Of a stretch of 64,000 bases of DNA, positions 41,414 through 51,434 are shown in pieces; the stretch's first letter is position 1, and every line of letters begins with the position of its first letter. Location: the NCBI GenBank assembly GCA_963728535.1, contig CAVSKK010000001.1, positions 1,860,001 through 1,924,000 of the forward strand, given 5' to 3'. The position numbers and the translations under genes are program-made. The stretch comes from VAXT01 sp963728535. Lineage in GTDB: Bacteria > Actinomycetota > Thermoleophilia > Gaiellales > Gaiellaceae. Below the pieces are notes generated by a model. It had not been told where the DNA came from. It was given only the letters and a program-made list of their open reading frames with translations, and made no database searches.

Positions 41414-44392
41414 ATGATCTGCGCGAGTTGTGGGCACGAGAACAGCGAGGGCGCCAAGTTCTGCGAGCAGTGCGGCTTCTCATTCGCCCTTCCCGGGCAG
41501 GCGCAAGAGCAGCGGAAGACCGTGACCGTTCTCTTCTGCGATGTCACCGGATCGACCGCTCTTGGCGAGGCGCTCGACCCGGAGCGGCTGCGGGCGATGC
41601 TCGCCCGCTACTTCGAGCGGATGAAGGCGATCGTCGAGCGGCACGGCGGCACCGTGGAGAAGTTCATCGGCGACGCCGTGATGGCCGTGTTCGGGGTACC
41701 CGTGCTCCACGAGGACGACGCACTTCGCGCGCTGCGGGCGGCGGTCGAGATGCGCGACGCGCTGCCCGAGCTCGGCCTCGAGGCGCGGATCGGCGTCATG
41801 ACCGGGGAAGTGGTGACGGGGACGCAGGAGCGGCTGGCGACGGGCGATGCGGTGAACGTCGCCGCGCGGCTGGAGCAGGCCGCGGAGCCCGGCGAGGTGC
41901 TGATCGGGGGGCCGACGTTGGCGCTGGTCGGCGATGCGGCCGAGGTCGAGCCCGTCGAGCCGCTCGAGCTGAAGGGCAAGACCGAGCCGGTCCCCGCCTA
42001 CCGCCTTCTGGGCGTGCGCGAAGCGTCGGGTCGCGGGCACGAGACCTTGTTCGTCGGGCGCGCGCGCGAGCTCGCGATTCTCCGGGAAGCTTGGGAGCGC
42101 ACCCAGGCCGAGCAGCGCTGCGAGCTATTGACGATCGTCGGCGATGCCGGCGTCGGCAAGTCGCGCCTCGTCGCCGAGTTCCTACAGGCTGTCGACGCGA
42201 CGGTGGCGCACGGCCGTTGCCTCCCTTACGGCGAGGGGATCACGTACCGGCCCGTCGTGGACGTACTCACGCAGCTGGGCGTGCGGCCTTCGGCGGAAGC
42301 CGCCGCGCTGGCGATCAGCTCCCTGCTCGGCGAGACGGAGGCGCCGACGTCCGCCGAAGAGATCGCCTGGGCCTTCCGCAAGACGCTGGAGCTTGCTGCA
42401 GCGGAGCGGCCGCTCGTGGTCGTCTTCGACGACATCCAATGGGCCGAGGAGACGTTTCTCGATCTGAGCGAGCACATCGCTCTCCTGTCCTCGGGCGCGG
42501 CGATCCTGCTGCTCTGCATCGCACGGCTGGATCTGGTCGACCGCCGCCCAGCGTGGCCGCTGACGCTCCGGCTCGATCCCCTCGGCGACGACGACGTCGA
42601 GGAGCTGATCCCCAAGCGGATCGCCGGCAATCTCCGCGAGCGGATCGCGCTGGCAGCGGCCGGCAACCCACTCTTCATCGAGGAGATGCTGGCGATGGCC
42701 GAACAGGAGGACGGCGAAGTGGCCGTACCTCCCACGCTGCAAGCGTTGCTCGCGGCGCGCCTCGACCAGCTCGAGACGGCAGAGCGGACCGTGCTCGAGC
42801 GGGGCGCGATCGAGGGCCAGATCTTCCACCGGGGTGCCGTGCAGGCGCTCGCAGCCGACGAGACCCAGGTGACCCCACGCCTGGCCGCGCTCGTCCGCAA
42901 GGAGCTGATCGGGCCACACCGACCACAGCTCACAGGCGAGGACGGCTTCCGCTTCCGCCACCTCTTGATCCGCGACGCCGCCTACGACGCATTGCCGAAG
43001 GCGGTACGGGCAGAGTTGCACGAGCGCTTCGCAACCTGGCTCGAGCGGCAGGGCGCCGAGCTCATCGAGCTGGACGAGGTCCTCGGGTACCACCTCGAGC
43101 AGGCATGCCGCTACCGAGCCGAGCTCGGGCTGCCTGAGGACGGACTGCTCGCCGCGGCGGCGCGGCGCCATCTGACCGCCGCCGGCCGCCGCGCGTACGT
43201 TCGGGCGGACCAGGCCGGCGCCGTCAGCCTGCTCGAGCGTGCCGCTGGACTGGTGCCATCAGCCGAGCTCGACCTCGCTCTCGAGATCGTCCTCGGCGAG
43301 GCGCTGTTCTCGACAGGCAGGGGCGACGACGCCCTTGAGCGCGCAGGCTCCCTCGTCGAGCGCGCCACAGCTAGTGGCGATCGCGTGGGTGAGCTGTTTG
43401 GCAAGATCCAGGAGGGCATCCTCCACATCCATCTCGAGCCGGAGGGCGCGGCCGAGAAGCTGACCGCGCTCTCCGAGCAGGCGCTGCCGGTGTTCGAGGC
43501 CGCCGACGATGACCTAGCCCTGTACACGGCACACATCGCCCTCGCGCGGGTGGCGCACCTTCGCGCGCAGATGGACACGCAAATGGAGGCTCTCGAGCGG
43601 GCTGTTGCGCATGCTCGGCGAGCGGGCCTACCCTATGAGCTCCTCTTGGGCTGGCGCGGCGCGGCTCGTCTGTTCGGCACGACCCCGGTCTCTGAGCTGC
43701 TCGCTTGGCTGGATGAGCAGAGGGAACAAGCGGCCTGGAGCCAACAGTTCCAGGGACTCCGCGCTCACGCTCTGGCAATGCTCGGTCGCTTCGAGGAGGC
43801 GCGAGCGATCCTCGCCGAGGTGCGTGCGGAGCTGGCCGATCGCGGTGGCGGAGTCCCGCTCGGGTTGAGGCTCGGACAGGGCTCCATCGACGTCGAGCTC
43901 CTGGCCGGCGATCCCGCGGCCGCGGTCGAGTTCGGAGAAGAAGGGTGCAGGCTGCTCGACGAGCTCGGGGCACAGTCCTTCCTGTCGACCGCGGCTGCGA
44001 AGCTGGCGCAGGCGCTCTACGCTCTCGACCGGCTTGAAGAGGCCGAGACCTGGGCAGGCCGGGCGGCGGAGCTCGGCGCGAGTGACGACGCGATGACGCA
44101 GATGCTGTGGCGCCAGGTCAGCGCGAAGGTGCTCGCGCGCCGCGGCGAGCACGCCAAGGCTGAGCGGATGGCCCGTGGAGCCGTAGCGGTCGGCGAGGAG
44201 ACCGACATCCTGAACGCGCAAGGCGACACGCTCGCCGACCTCGCCGAGGTGCTCCTGCTTGCCGGGAGGCCCGAGGAGGCCGCCGCCTCGCTCGAGCAGG
44301 CGATCGACCGCTACCAGCGCAAGGGCAACCGCGTCTCGACAGAACGCGCGCAGACGCGACTCGAAGCACTCCAGCACCCCGCGCGTCGATAA
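41414..44392 (+). CDS. Zinc-ribbon class III cyclase-ATPase-TPR protein (3)
   Basis: A 992-residue protein. An N-terminal zinc ribbon (CASCGHE, then FCEQCGF; Cys 3, 6, 17, 20) precedes a class III cyclase with FCDVTGST, KFIGDAVMAVFG and GDAVNVAARLEQAAEPGEVLIG, that is Asp, Lys-Asp and Asn-Arg all present. This is the most canonical cyclase of the four and probably active. Walker A GDAGVGKSRLV is near residue 242 with VVFDDIQWAEE after it; TPRs fill the second half. ATG 41414 is fixed by the zinc ribbon; TAGCCT lies 9 nt upstream. Confidence 0.9.
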   Translation: MICASCGHENSEGAKFCEQCGFSFALPGQAQEQRKTVTVLFCDVTGSTALGEALDPERLRAMLARYFERMKAIVERHGGTVEKFIGDAVMAVFGVPVLHEDDALRALRAAVEMRDALPELGLEARIGVMTGEVVTGTQERLATGDAVNVAARLEQAAEPGEVLIGGPTLALVGDAAEVEPVEPLELKGKTEPVPAYRLLGVREASGRGHETLFVGRARELAILREAWERTQAEQRCELLTIVGDAGVGKSRLVAEFLQAVDATVAHGRCLPYGEGITYRPVVDVLTQLGVRPSAEAAALAISSLLGETEAPTSAEEIAWAFRKTLELAAAERPLVVVFDDIQWAEETFLDLSEHIALLSSGAAILLLCIARLDLVDRRPAWPLTLRLDPLGDDDVEELIPKRIAGNLRERIALAAAGNPLFIEEMLAMAEQEDGEVAVPPTLQALLAARLDQLETAERTVLERGAIEGQIFHRGAVQALAADETQVTPRLAALVRKELIGPHRPQLTGEDGFRFRHLLIRDAAYDALPKAVRAELHERFATWLERQGAELIELDEVLGYHLEQACRYRAELGLPEDGLLAAAARRHLTAAGRRAYVRADQAGAVSLLERAAGLVPSAELDLALEIVLGEALFSTGRGDDALERAGSLVERATASGDRVGELFGKIQEGILHIHLEPEGAAEKLTALSEQALPVFEAADDDLALYTAHIALARVAHLRAQMDTQMEALERAVAHARRAGLPYELLLGWRGAARLFGTTPVSELLAWLDEQREQAAWSQQFQGLRAHALAMLGRFEEARAILAEVRAELADRGGGVPLGLRLGQGSIDVELLAGDPAAAVEFGEEGCRLLDELGAQSFLSTAAAKLAQALYALDRLEEAETWAGRAAELGASDDAMTQMLWRQVSAKVLARRGEHAKAERMARGAVAVGEETDILNAQGDTLADLAEVLLLAGRPEEAAASLEQAIDRYQRKGNRVSTERAQTRLEALQHPARR

Positions 44393-44424
44393 AGCGTTGT
44401 CTCCTGTTGTACGGTCGCCCGAAC

Positions 44425-45504
44425 ATGCCCGACCCGCGAGTTGAGCAGTACGCCCGCGTCCTTGTCGAGACGTGCGTCGACGTCCAGCCCGGCTGGCAGG
44501 TCCTCGTCTACTCGAGTCCGTTGGCGAGGCCGCTGATCGACGAGACGTCGCGCCTGATCGCCCGCCGCGGCGCGTACGCGCTGCTGCGCGTGAGCCTCGA
44601 CGGCGAGGCCATGGACCTCCCTTGGACTGCGGAAGCATCAGAGGAGCTCCTCGGCAAGCCGGCCTCGATCCGGGTCCATGAGCTCGAGACCGCTGACGCG
44701 CTGATCGCCATCGTCGCTCCCGAGAACACCCGTGAGCTCACCGCCGTCTCGCCCGAGCGCCTCGGCCTGCTCCAGACGGCCTATCGACCGGCGTTAGAGA
44801 GAATGTTCACAGGTGACATGCGCTGGGTCGGCTGCAATTACCCGACACCTGCCCTCGCACAGGACGCCGGCATGTCGCTCAGGGCGTTCGAGGACTTTCT
44901 CTACGGCGCCTGCCTTCTGGACTGGGATGCCGAGCGAGACCGCATGGCCAAATACGCCGAACGCTTTGACGCCGCTGGCGAGGTACGAATCGTCGGCGAG
45001 GGAACTGATCTCCGGCTTAGCGTCGCCGGGCGGAACACCGAGATCGACGCCGGCGGTGCGAATGTGCCAGGCGGTGAGTTCTTCTGCTCACCGCTCGAGG
45101 ACTCCGCGGAAGGGTCGATCGCGTTCACCGAGTTCCCAGCGGTTTACGGAGGCCGCGAGGTGAACGGGATTCGCCTGCGCTTCCAGCACGGAAAGGTCGT
45201 CGACGCCGCGGCCGACTCGAGCGAAGACTTCTTGCTCGAGATGCTCGACCGGGACGAAGGCGGGCGGCGCGTCGGCGAGCTCGGCATCGGCTGCAACCCG
45301 GGCATCACGCGCCACATGAAGAACACGCTCTTCGACGAGAAGATCGACGGCACGGTGCATATCGCGTTGGGAAACGGCCTGCCCGAGATCGGCGGGACGA
45401 ACGTGAGCCAGATCCACTGGGACATCGTCAAGGACCTGCGAAACGGGGGCCGCATCGAGCTGGACGGAGAAGTCGTTCAGGAGAACGGCGCCTGGCGGAT
45501 CTGA
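44425..45504 (+). CDS. M29 family aminopeptidase (copy 2)
   Basis: A 359-residue paralogue of the aminopeptidase at 10861. The metal-site segments FTEFPA, FDEKIDG, VHIALG and HWDIVKD are all kept, as are YPTPALAQDAGM and GIGCNPGI. ATG 44425 gives MPDPRVEQYARVLV, the family's usual start. It follows the zinc-ribbon cyclase gene after 32 bp and could be read through from it. A cytoplasmic metallo-exopeptidase; its natural peptides are unknown. Confidence 0.92.
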   Translation: MPDPRVEQYARVLVETCVDVQPGWQVLVYSSPLARPLIDETSRLIARRGAYALLRVSLDGEAMDLPWTAEASEELLGKPASIRVHELETADALIAIVAPENTRELTAVSPERLGLLQTAYRPALERMFTGDMRWVGCNYPTPALAQDAGMSLRAFEDFLYGACLLDWDAERDRMAKYAERFDAAGEVRIVGEGTDLRLSVAGRNTEIDAGGANVPGGEFFCSPLEDSAEGSIAFTEFPAVYGGREVNGIRLRFQHGKVVDAAADSSEDFLLEMLDRDEGGRRVGELGIGCNPGITRHMKNTLFDEKIDGTVHIALGNGLPEIGGTNVSQIHWDIVKDLRNGGRIELDGEVVQENGAWRI

Positions 45505-45531
45505 CCCACTGTCAAACGATCTCCTCGAACA

Positions 45532-46356
45532 ATGAGTACCCCAGCTCGCGCCGCAGCCGGCTCCGTCGTTTCGCTCTGGCGCTACCCGGTCAAGTCGATG
45601 ATGGGCGAAGAGTTGAACGCCTCGTTCCTGACCGAGCGCGGCTTGCTCGGCGATAGGGCTTTTGCCGTCGTCGACTCCTCGACCGGAAAGGTGGCGAGCG
45701 CGAAGGAACCGCGGAAGTGGGCGAAGTTGTTCGACTTCCGCGCCGCGTACGTCTCCCCTCCGAGCAACGGCGGAGAACTTCCGCCCGTCCAGATCACCGT
45801 CCCGGACGGCACGATCGTCACGAGCGAGCAGAGCGATCTCAGCGACACGCTCGGCCGCGTGCTCGACCGAGACGTCGTCTTCGCAACATCGGCGCCCGAC
45901 GCGCCGAGCCTCGAGGAGTTCTGGCCGGACATCGAAGGCCTAGCGCATCAGGAGGTCGTGACCGTTGAGGCGATGCCTCCGGGCACGTTTTTCGACAGCG
46001 CGGTAGTTCACGTGCTCACGACGGCGACGCTCGACCGGCTGCACGCGCTCTACCCGAAGGGCCGATTCGAAGCTCGTCGATTCCGGCCCAACATCGTCGT
46101 CGGGACCGAGGACGGCGACGGCTTCGTGGAGAACGACTGGGTCGGACGGACGCTTGCGCTCGGCGACGAGGTCCGTCTCAACATCACGAAGCCGTGCTCT
46201 CGCTGCGTCATGACGACGCTTCCTCAGGGCGATCTGCCGAAGGACCCCGGGATCCTGCGGGCTGCGGCGAAGCACAACGAGGTCAACGTCGGCATCTACG
46301 CATCCGTCATTCGAGGCGGGATGGTTCGACGCGGAGACGCAGTTTGGCTCGAGTAG
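45532..46356 (+). CDS. MOSC domain protein
   Basis: A 274-residue protein with an N-terminal MOSC beta-barrel (VVSLWRYPVKSMMGEEL) and a MOSC domain whose conserved Cys lies in ITKPCSRCVMTTLPQG. These proteins handle molybdenum-cofactor sulfur or act in molybdo-reductases of the mARC/YcbX type. No molybdoenzyme is adjacent; the MOT1-like transporter is 37 kb away. ATG 45532 follows the aminopeptidase stop by 27 bp. Confidence 0.88.
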   Translation: MSTPARAAAGSVVSLWRYPVKSMMGEELNASFLTERGLLGDRAFAVVDSSTGKVASAKEPRKWAKLFDFRAAYVSPPSNGGELPPVQITVPDGTIVTSEQSDLSDTLGRVLDRDVVFATSAPDAPSLEEFWPDIEGLAHQEVVTVEAMPPGTFFDSAVVHVLTTATLDRLHALYPKGRFEARRFRPNIVVGTEDGDGFVENDWVGRTLALGDEVRLNITKPCSRCVMTTLPQGDLPKDPGILRAAAKHNEVNVGIYASVIRGGMVRRGDAVWLE

Positions 46357-46399
46357 CGCACGGCGCCGTCGTGCCGGTCACCAAACGCGAGCTCTCGCC

Positions 46400-47425
46400 T
46401 TAAGCTGCGACGCCGCTGAACTGCGGGATGATGTCCTTGCCATAGGCGGCGAGCGTGTCGTCTTGGCCCTCCGTCATGAGGTAGATGTTGAACTGGTCTA
46501 CGCCGATCGACTCGAGCTCCTTCAGCTTCTCCGTCGCCTGCTCGGCCGTCCCCAACACACAGAAGCGGTCGCAGATCTCGTCGGTGACGAACTCGCCGTG
46601 CTTCGCGCCGACCCGGCTGTGGTCCTTGTAGTCGTAGAACTCACGCGCCTTGACGAAGTCGGTCAACGCGGCCGGGATCTCGGAGTCGAAGCCGTAGCGC
46701 TCGATCAGGTCCATGACGTGGTTCGACACCATCGCGGGGAACCAGCGCACCTGCTCGCGTGCGCCGGCGATGTCGTCCGTGAGGATGCTCGGCGCGCAGA
46801 CGATGCACTCGAGCGCGTCGGGGTCGCGGCCCTCCTCAGTGGCCGCGGTGCGGGCCGTCTCCATGATCCACTGGATGATCTGCGGGTCGGCGAGCTGGAT
46901 GATGACGCCGTCGCCGACCCGGCCCGCGACGCCAAGCGCTCGTGGCCCGTAGGCCGCGACGTGCATCGGGATCTCCGGTAGCTCGCGGGCCCACTCGAGC
47001 GTGAGGTCCTTCTCGTTCCACTCGACCGGGCGACCGTTCATCAGGTCCTTCATCATCCGCAGGCGCCGTTCGAACTCGACGATCTTGACGGGCTTGAGGC
47101 CGACGACGCGCCGCGAGGAGTCGCCGCGGCCGATGCCCATCACCATCCGGCCCTTGGACACGTCCTGCATAGTCGCGTACCAGCTCGCCGTGATCGTCGG
47201 ATCGCGGATGCCCGGATTCGTGACGCAGTGGCCGAGCTTGAGGGTTTTCGTCTGCGCGGCGGCGAGCGGGAGCAGCGCATAAGACTCCTGCCAGAGGATG
47301 TGCGAGTCGTACGTCCAGCCGGTTTCGAAGCCCTGCTCTTCGGCGTGCTGGAAGAGCTCGATCAGGCGCCCGTAGGGCGGGTCCGGCATGACGGTGACGC
47401 CGAAGCTCAGCAAGCTACGGAGCAT
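46400..47425 (-). CDS. LLM-class F420-dependent oxidoreductase
   Basis: A 341-residue luciferase-like TIM barrel (FGVTVMPDPPYGRLIELFQHAEEQG in part, SYALLPLAAAQTKTLKLGHCVTNPG, GRMVMGIGRGDSSRR). In this phylum most such proteins use deazaflavin F420, some FMN. The substrate is unknown. Members of this subgroup are often found near hydantoin- and pyrimidine-degradation genes, and a hydantoinase pair lies 4 kb away, so a shared pathway is possible but unproven. Confidence 0.87.
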   Translation of the reverse strand: MLRSLLSFGVTVMPDPPYGRLIELFQHAEEQGFETGWTYDSHILWQESYALLPLAAAQTKTLKLGHCVTNPGIRDPTITASWYATMQDVSKGRMVMGIGRGDSSRRVVGLKPVKIVEFERRLRMMKDLMNGRPVEWNEKDLTLEWARELPEIPMHVAAYGPRALGVAGRVGDGVIIQLADPQIIQWIMETARTAATEEGRDPDALECIVCAPSILTDDIAGAREQVRWFPAMVSNHVMDLIERYGFDSEIPAALTDFVKAREFYDYKDHSRVGAKHGEFVTDEICDRFCVLGTAEQATEKLKELESIGVDQFNIYLMTEGQDDTLAAYGKDIIPQFSGVAA

Positions 47426-47563
47426 ACTCCGGTCGCGATTCGGGTTCTCGCCCTGCTACTGGGAGCCGCAATAGTCGCGACGGTCGATCTGGCGCGCACC
47501 GCGGTCGAGATCTCCGAGCGCGGAGGCGCCCGTCCGGAACCGCGACCGGCTCAGCGAGTTGTT

Positions 47564-50020
47564 CTAGACGAGCGCGGCCTGCTCGGCCGCCTCGTCGAGG
47601 GACAGAGCCTCGCCTTCCGCCCACGCGGTGGCGAATGCGGACTCTCCGAGCTTCGCACGAGCCGCGTCGAGCGTCCTCTCCCGCATTTCGTCTCCGATCG
47701 GATAGAAGTCCGGTCCAAACCCCAACTCGGCCCTCGGTCGAGTCGCAGCCGCGAGCAAGCGGGTCGTTTCGATCGGCGAGTCGCGCTCGAGCGCCACGGC
47801 AGCGTGCCCCTCCACCGCCCAGAAGAGCAAGTCCGCGACCCGCTCGATGCGGCAAATGGCCAAGCCCTCGTCGAAAGCCGCTGCGGCATCTTCAACGCGT
47901 CCCTCGGCGAGCGCCATGAACCCGAGGTCGACGAGGTTGTTGGCAAGACGAGCCGGCTGTCTTAGTCGGCGATTCATCGCGGCGCTCTCTTCGAAGTAGG
48001 TTCTCGCGCTCGTGAAGTCACGCCCGGTAAGCGCGAAGTTGCCGAGGATGTTCAGGATTGTCGCAACCGCGTGTTCGTCGCCGTCCGTACGCGCGATCGT
48101 TGCAGCCAGCTCGCAGAGTTCCACTGCCTGTTCGCGATTGCCGAGCCCGCCCTCGCAGACCGCCAGCACGATGTATGCGTCAACCGGCTTTGGTCCAGTC
48201 TCGCCGAGCTCGGCGTGGAGCGCCAGCGCGGCTTCCGCAAGCGCCTTGCCGCGCTCGAAGTCGCCCTGGCGCCCAGCCATGTCGGCCGCGTGCGACAAGC
48301 CGTGCTCTCGCAGCTCAGCAGACACGCCGCCGGCCCGAATGAGAGCGGCGTCGATTCGCCGACGGCCCTCACTCCAGGAGCCGGACTGAGTCCAGAACGT
48401 GTGGCAAGCGACGGCGAGTCGGAGCTCCAGCTCGGGCTCGCCTTGGTCGTGCGCCCAGTCGAGCGCCGCACGAAGGTTGTCACGCTCTCGCTCGAACCAG
48501 TCGACCTGGTCGCGACGCAGGTCGCCGAAGCGCGCGCCGGAATTCTCTTCCGCGCCCTCGAGGAAATGCATCGCATGACGATTGCGAGGGTCGCCATCGC
48601 GCTCGGCGAGGCGCTCAAGCGCGTACTCGCGAATCGTCTCGAGCATCGAAAAGCGGCCGTCTCGCTCCCGGACGAGGCTCTTGTCGACGAGCGAGGCGAG
48701 CGTCTCCAGTTCGCAGTCGCAGACGTCTTCGGCTGCTTCGAGCGTCCAGCCGCCGGCGAAGACCGACAGGCGCGCCATCAGATCCTGCTCATGTGGGTCG
48801 AGCAGGTCGTGGCTCCACTCGATGGTGGCCCGCAGCGTCTGCTGTCGCTCCGGCAGATCCCGTGCTCCGCCTGTGAGGAGCGAGAGCCGTTGCTCCAGCC
48901 GGACAAGCAGGGCCTCCGGCGGTAGCAGCTTCACGCGCGCCGCGGCCAACTCGATCGCGAGCGGCAAGCCGTCCAGGCGGCGGCAGATGCCGGCCACGGC
49001 GCCGTTGGCCTCAAACCCGGGGCGGACGGCGCGCGCACGTTCGCTGAAGAGGGCCATTGCGTCGTCCTCCGGCAACGGCGGAACCGGATACTGCTGCTCC
49101 AGCGTCAGGTGCAGCGGCTCGCGGCTAGTCGCCAGAAGCTTGAGATTGCTCGAACCGCCGACGAGCTCGGCCAGGCGAGGCGCGCAGGCGAGGACCTGCT
49201 CCAAATTGTCGAGCAGCAGCAGCGCCCGGCGATCGCGTAGATAGCCGGCCAGATCGCTCCTTGCGCCGATGGTCCGGGCGATCGTCGGCTCGACCAAGCC
49301 TGGATCGCGTATCTGCTGGAGCGGTACCCACCAGAGGTGCTCGAACTCGTCCGCGACCTCGGCTGCGAGTTGCAGGGCCAGGCGCGTCTTCCCGGTGCCG
49401 GGCGGGCCGACGAGCGTCAGGATGCGCTGCTGGCGCAGGAGCGCGACCGCCTCGGTCAGCTCCCGCTCGCGGCCGACGAGCGGCGTCGACTGCACCGGAA
49501 GGTTCGTCCAGTCAAGCGTCTTGAGCGGCGGGAACTCCTGCTCGCCGAGCTGGAAAAGCCGCTGCGGCTCGAGCAGGTCCTTGAGCCGATGCTCGCCCAG
49601 GTCGTGTGCGTCCACACCGGCGAGCTCGCGCGTGGACTGAGAGAGCAGGACTTGACCGCCGTGCCCCGCTGTGCAGATACGTGCGCCCCGGTGCACGTCG
49701 ATCCCGACATAACCCTCGTCGGTGCGGAGCGGCTCACCCGTGTGCAGCCCGATCCGAACGCGGATCGGCCCGGGCGCGAGCTCCCGCTGAATCTCCGTGG
49801 CGGCGTCGACGGCGGCCGAGGCGCGCGCAAAGGCGCCGAAGAAGGCGTCGCCCTGAGTGTCGACCTCGACCCCGTCATGCGCCGCGAAGGCGTCGCGCAG
49901 AACGCGCCGGTGCTCTGCGAGCGCCGTGGCGTAGTCGTCACCTAGCTCGTGCAGCAGCCCAGTCGAGCCCTCGATGTCGGTAAAGAGGAACGTGACCGTG
50001 CCGGACGGAAGCTCAGGCAT
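47564..50020 (-). CDS. Class III cyclase-ATPase-TPR signalling protein (4)
   Basis: An 818-residue protein with the same layout as the one at 29216. The cyclase domain (FLFTDIEGST; TQGDAFFGAF; VHRGARICTAGHGGQVLLS) again has His in place of the transition-state Asn. NB-ARC ATPase follows with Walker A GPPGTGKTRLA near 217-227 and LLLLDNLEQV, then TPR-like repeats (CEGGLGNREQAVELCELAA). It ends in WAEGEALSLDEAAEQA, a tail seen in actinobacterial members that normally precede a LuxR HTH, which is absent. ATG 50020 starts MPELPSGTVTFLFTDIEGS; longer open sequence upstream is not conserved. Confidence 0.88.
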   Translation of the reverse strand: MPELPSGTVTFLFTDIEGSTGLLHELGDDYATALAEHRRVLRDAFAAHDGVEVDTQGDAFFGAFARASAAVDAATEIQRELAPGPIRVRIGLHTGEPLRTDEGYVGIDVHRGARICTAGHGGQVLLSQSTRELAGVDAHDLGEHRLKDLLEPQRLFQLGEQEFPPLKTLDWTNLPVQSTPLVGRERELTEAVALLRQQRILTLVGPPGTGKTRLALQLAAEVADEFEHLWWVPLQQIRDPGLVEPTIARTIGARSDLAGYLRDRRALLLLDNLEQVLACAPRLAELVGGSSNLKLLATSREPLHLTLEQQYPVPPLPEDDAMALFSERARAVRPGFEANGAVAGICRRLDGLPLAIELAAARVKLLPPEALLVRLEQRLSLLTGGARDLPERQQTLRATIEWSHDLLDPHEQDLMARLSVFAGGWTLEAAEDVCDCELETLASLVDKSLVRERDGRFSMLETIREYALERLAERDGDPRNRHAMHFLEGAEENSGARFGDLRRDQVDWFERERDNLRAALDWAHDQGEPELELRLAVACHTFWTQSGSWSEGRRRIDAALIRAGGVSAELREHGLSHAADMAGRQGDFERGKALAEAALALHAELGETGPKPVDAYIVLAVCEGGLGNREQAVELCELAATIARTDGDEHAVATILNILGNFALTGRDFTSARTYFEESAAMNRRLRQPARLANNLVDLGFMALAEGRVEDAAAAFDEGLAICRIERVADLLFWAVEGHAAVALERDSPIETTRLLAAATRPRAELGFGPDFYPIGDEMRERTLDAARAKLGESAFATAWAEGEALSLDEAAEQAALV

Positions 50021-50040
50021 TGCTCGCCGAGAATCATCCG

Positions 50041-51270
50041 TCACGGCTGGGCGACCGACCGCGACGACCTGATTCCGGCGATCTGCTCCGCGACGATTGT
50101 GGCGTCCTCGCCCACGCCGATCAGGGCCGACGACTTGCGCTTGCGGAGCCAATGGACCCCCACGAAGAAGAGGCCGGAAGCGACCGTGCTCTCTCCTTCC
50201 TCGTGGACCGGAAAACCGAGCTCGTCGAACGCGCCCTGCAAGCGCACCCAGGCATAGTTCGGCCGGAAACCGCCTGCGAACAGGACCGCGCCGAACTCAC
50301 TGAGGTCGAGCTCCTCCGGCGCCGCAGCATCGAAGGGCTCCGGCTCCGGCATGCCGAAGGCGGGCAGCCCGCGCTCGGCGACGTGCTTGCGAATGCGATC
50401 CGCCAGCTCCGAATAGCGCTCGTCGCCCCAGGCCACGCTTGCTGCGAGGTCCGACGAGAAGCGCGCCGTGCAGCCCACGGCACCGACCAGGCGGCCGAGC
50501 AGCGTGACGCCCTTCTCCTGCAGCGTCCGGTAGTGAAGGTCGTACCCGCCCCGGTGCCCGGTCGCCTGCACGTTGCCGAACAGGCGCGCCTCCGGGCTCG
50601 GTAACGCGCCGACCGGATCGTCGAGGAAGCCGGTTTCATGGAACCACCAGACGAGGTCGCGGTCGCCGATGCGGCGCGGTAACCAGCTCGTCCGGCCGCA
50701 GGCGAGGAAGACCTCACGGCCGGCCTCGTGAAGCTCTTCCGCGATCTGGCAGCCCGACTGCCCGCTGCCGACGACGAGCACCGGCCCAGCCGGCAGCTCG
50801 GCGGGGTTGCGGTAGTCCTCGACGTCGAGCTGGAAAACGTCGCTCGGAAGCGAAGCCGCTGCGACCGGCCTGTGGGCACGTTGGAAGGCTCCGGTCGCGA
50901 GGACGACGGTCTCCGCCGCGAGCGGACCGGCCGAGGTCTCGAGCATGAAGCCCCCGTCCGGGCCCAGGCCGAGCGCGGTGGCCGCGACCCCTTCTCGCAC
51001 CGGCGCGTCGAACCCCGCCGCGTAGCGTTCGAGGTACTCGACGAACTCGTCTCGGAGCATGAATCCGTCCGGGTCCTCCCCCTCGTACCGACCCCCGGGC
51101 AGCAGCACGCTCCAATTCGGCGTCACCAGGCAGAAGCTGTCCCAGCGCCCACGCCAGGTCTCCCCCACGCGACCTTTCTCGAGCACGAGGTGCTCGACAC
51201 CCGCCTGCGTCAACTCGTGGCTCACCGCGAGCCCGGCCTGGCCTGCGCCGACGATGACGACCTCAGACAT
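50041..51270 (-). CDS. Flavin-containing monooxygenase (CzcO-like)
   Basis: A 409-residue FAD/NADPH enzyme: FAD-binding GAGQAG at residues 7-12, ETWRGRWDSFCLVTPNW, NADPH-binding VVGSGQSGCQIAEEL near residue 162, and ATGAFQRAHRP resembling the FMO linker. Likely to oxygenate a soft nucleophile or a ketone; substrate unknown. ATG 51270 (MSEVVIVGAGQAG) is chosen over an upstream Met at 51282. The gene ends 20 bp before the cyclase gene on the same strand, so the two could be one transcript. Confidence 0.88.
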   Translation of the reverse strand: MSEVVIVGAGQAGLAVSHELTQAGVEHLVLEKGRVGETWRGRWDSFCLVTPNWSVLLPGGRYEGEDPDGFMLRDEFVEYLERYAAGFDAPVREGVAATALGLGPDGGFMLETSAGPLAAETVVLATGAFQRAHRPVAAASLPSDVFQLDVEDYRNPAELPAGPVLVVGSGQSGCQIAEELHEAGREVFLACGRTSWLPRRIGDRDLVWWFHETGFLDDPVGALPSPEARLFGNVQATGHRGGYDLHYRTLQEKGVTLLGRLVGAVGCTARFSSDLAASVAWGDERYSELADRIRKHVAERGLPAFGMPEPEPFDAAAPEELDLSEFGAVLFAGGFRPNYAWVRLQGAFDELGFPVHEEGESTVASGLFFVGVHWLRKRKSSALIGVGEDATIVAEQIAGIRSSRSVAQP

Positions 51271-51434
51271 TTGCAGCCGCATGATGCGGCAAACGCGAAG
51301 GAGGCACAAAGTGAGCCGACGGTCGAAATTGGCGTGGAAGGGGCTCGCTACGATGCGAATCGATTGTCGGTCACGCGCGGGGTGGTTCCCCGCTTCACCA
51401 GACTTCGGCCCGCCTCACGGCGGGTCGTGTCTTT

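Noticed and set aside
47429..47563. Possible small membrane protein on the plus strand (VAIRVLALLLGAAIVATVDLA)
   Set aside because: A hydrophobic stretch is present but there is no usable start codon or ribosome site, and the frame runs into the antisense of the cyclase gene.
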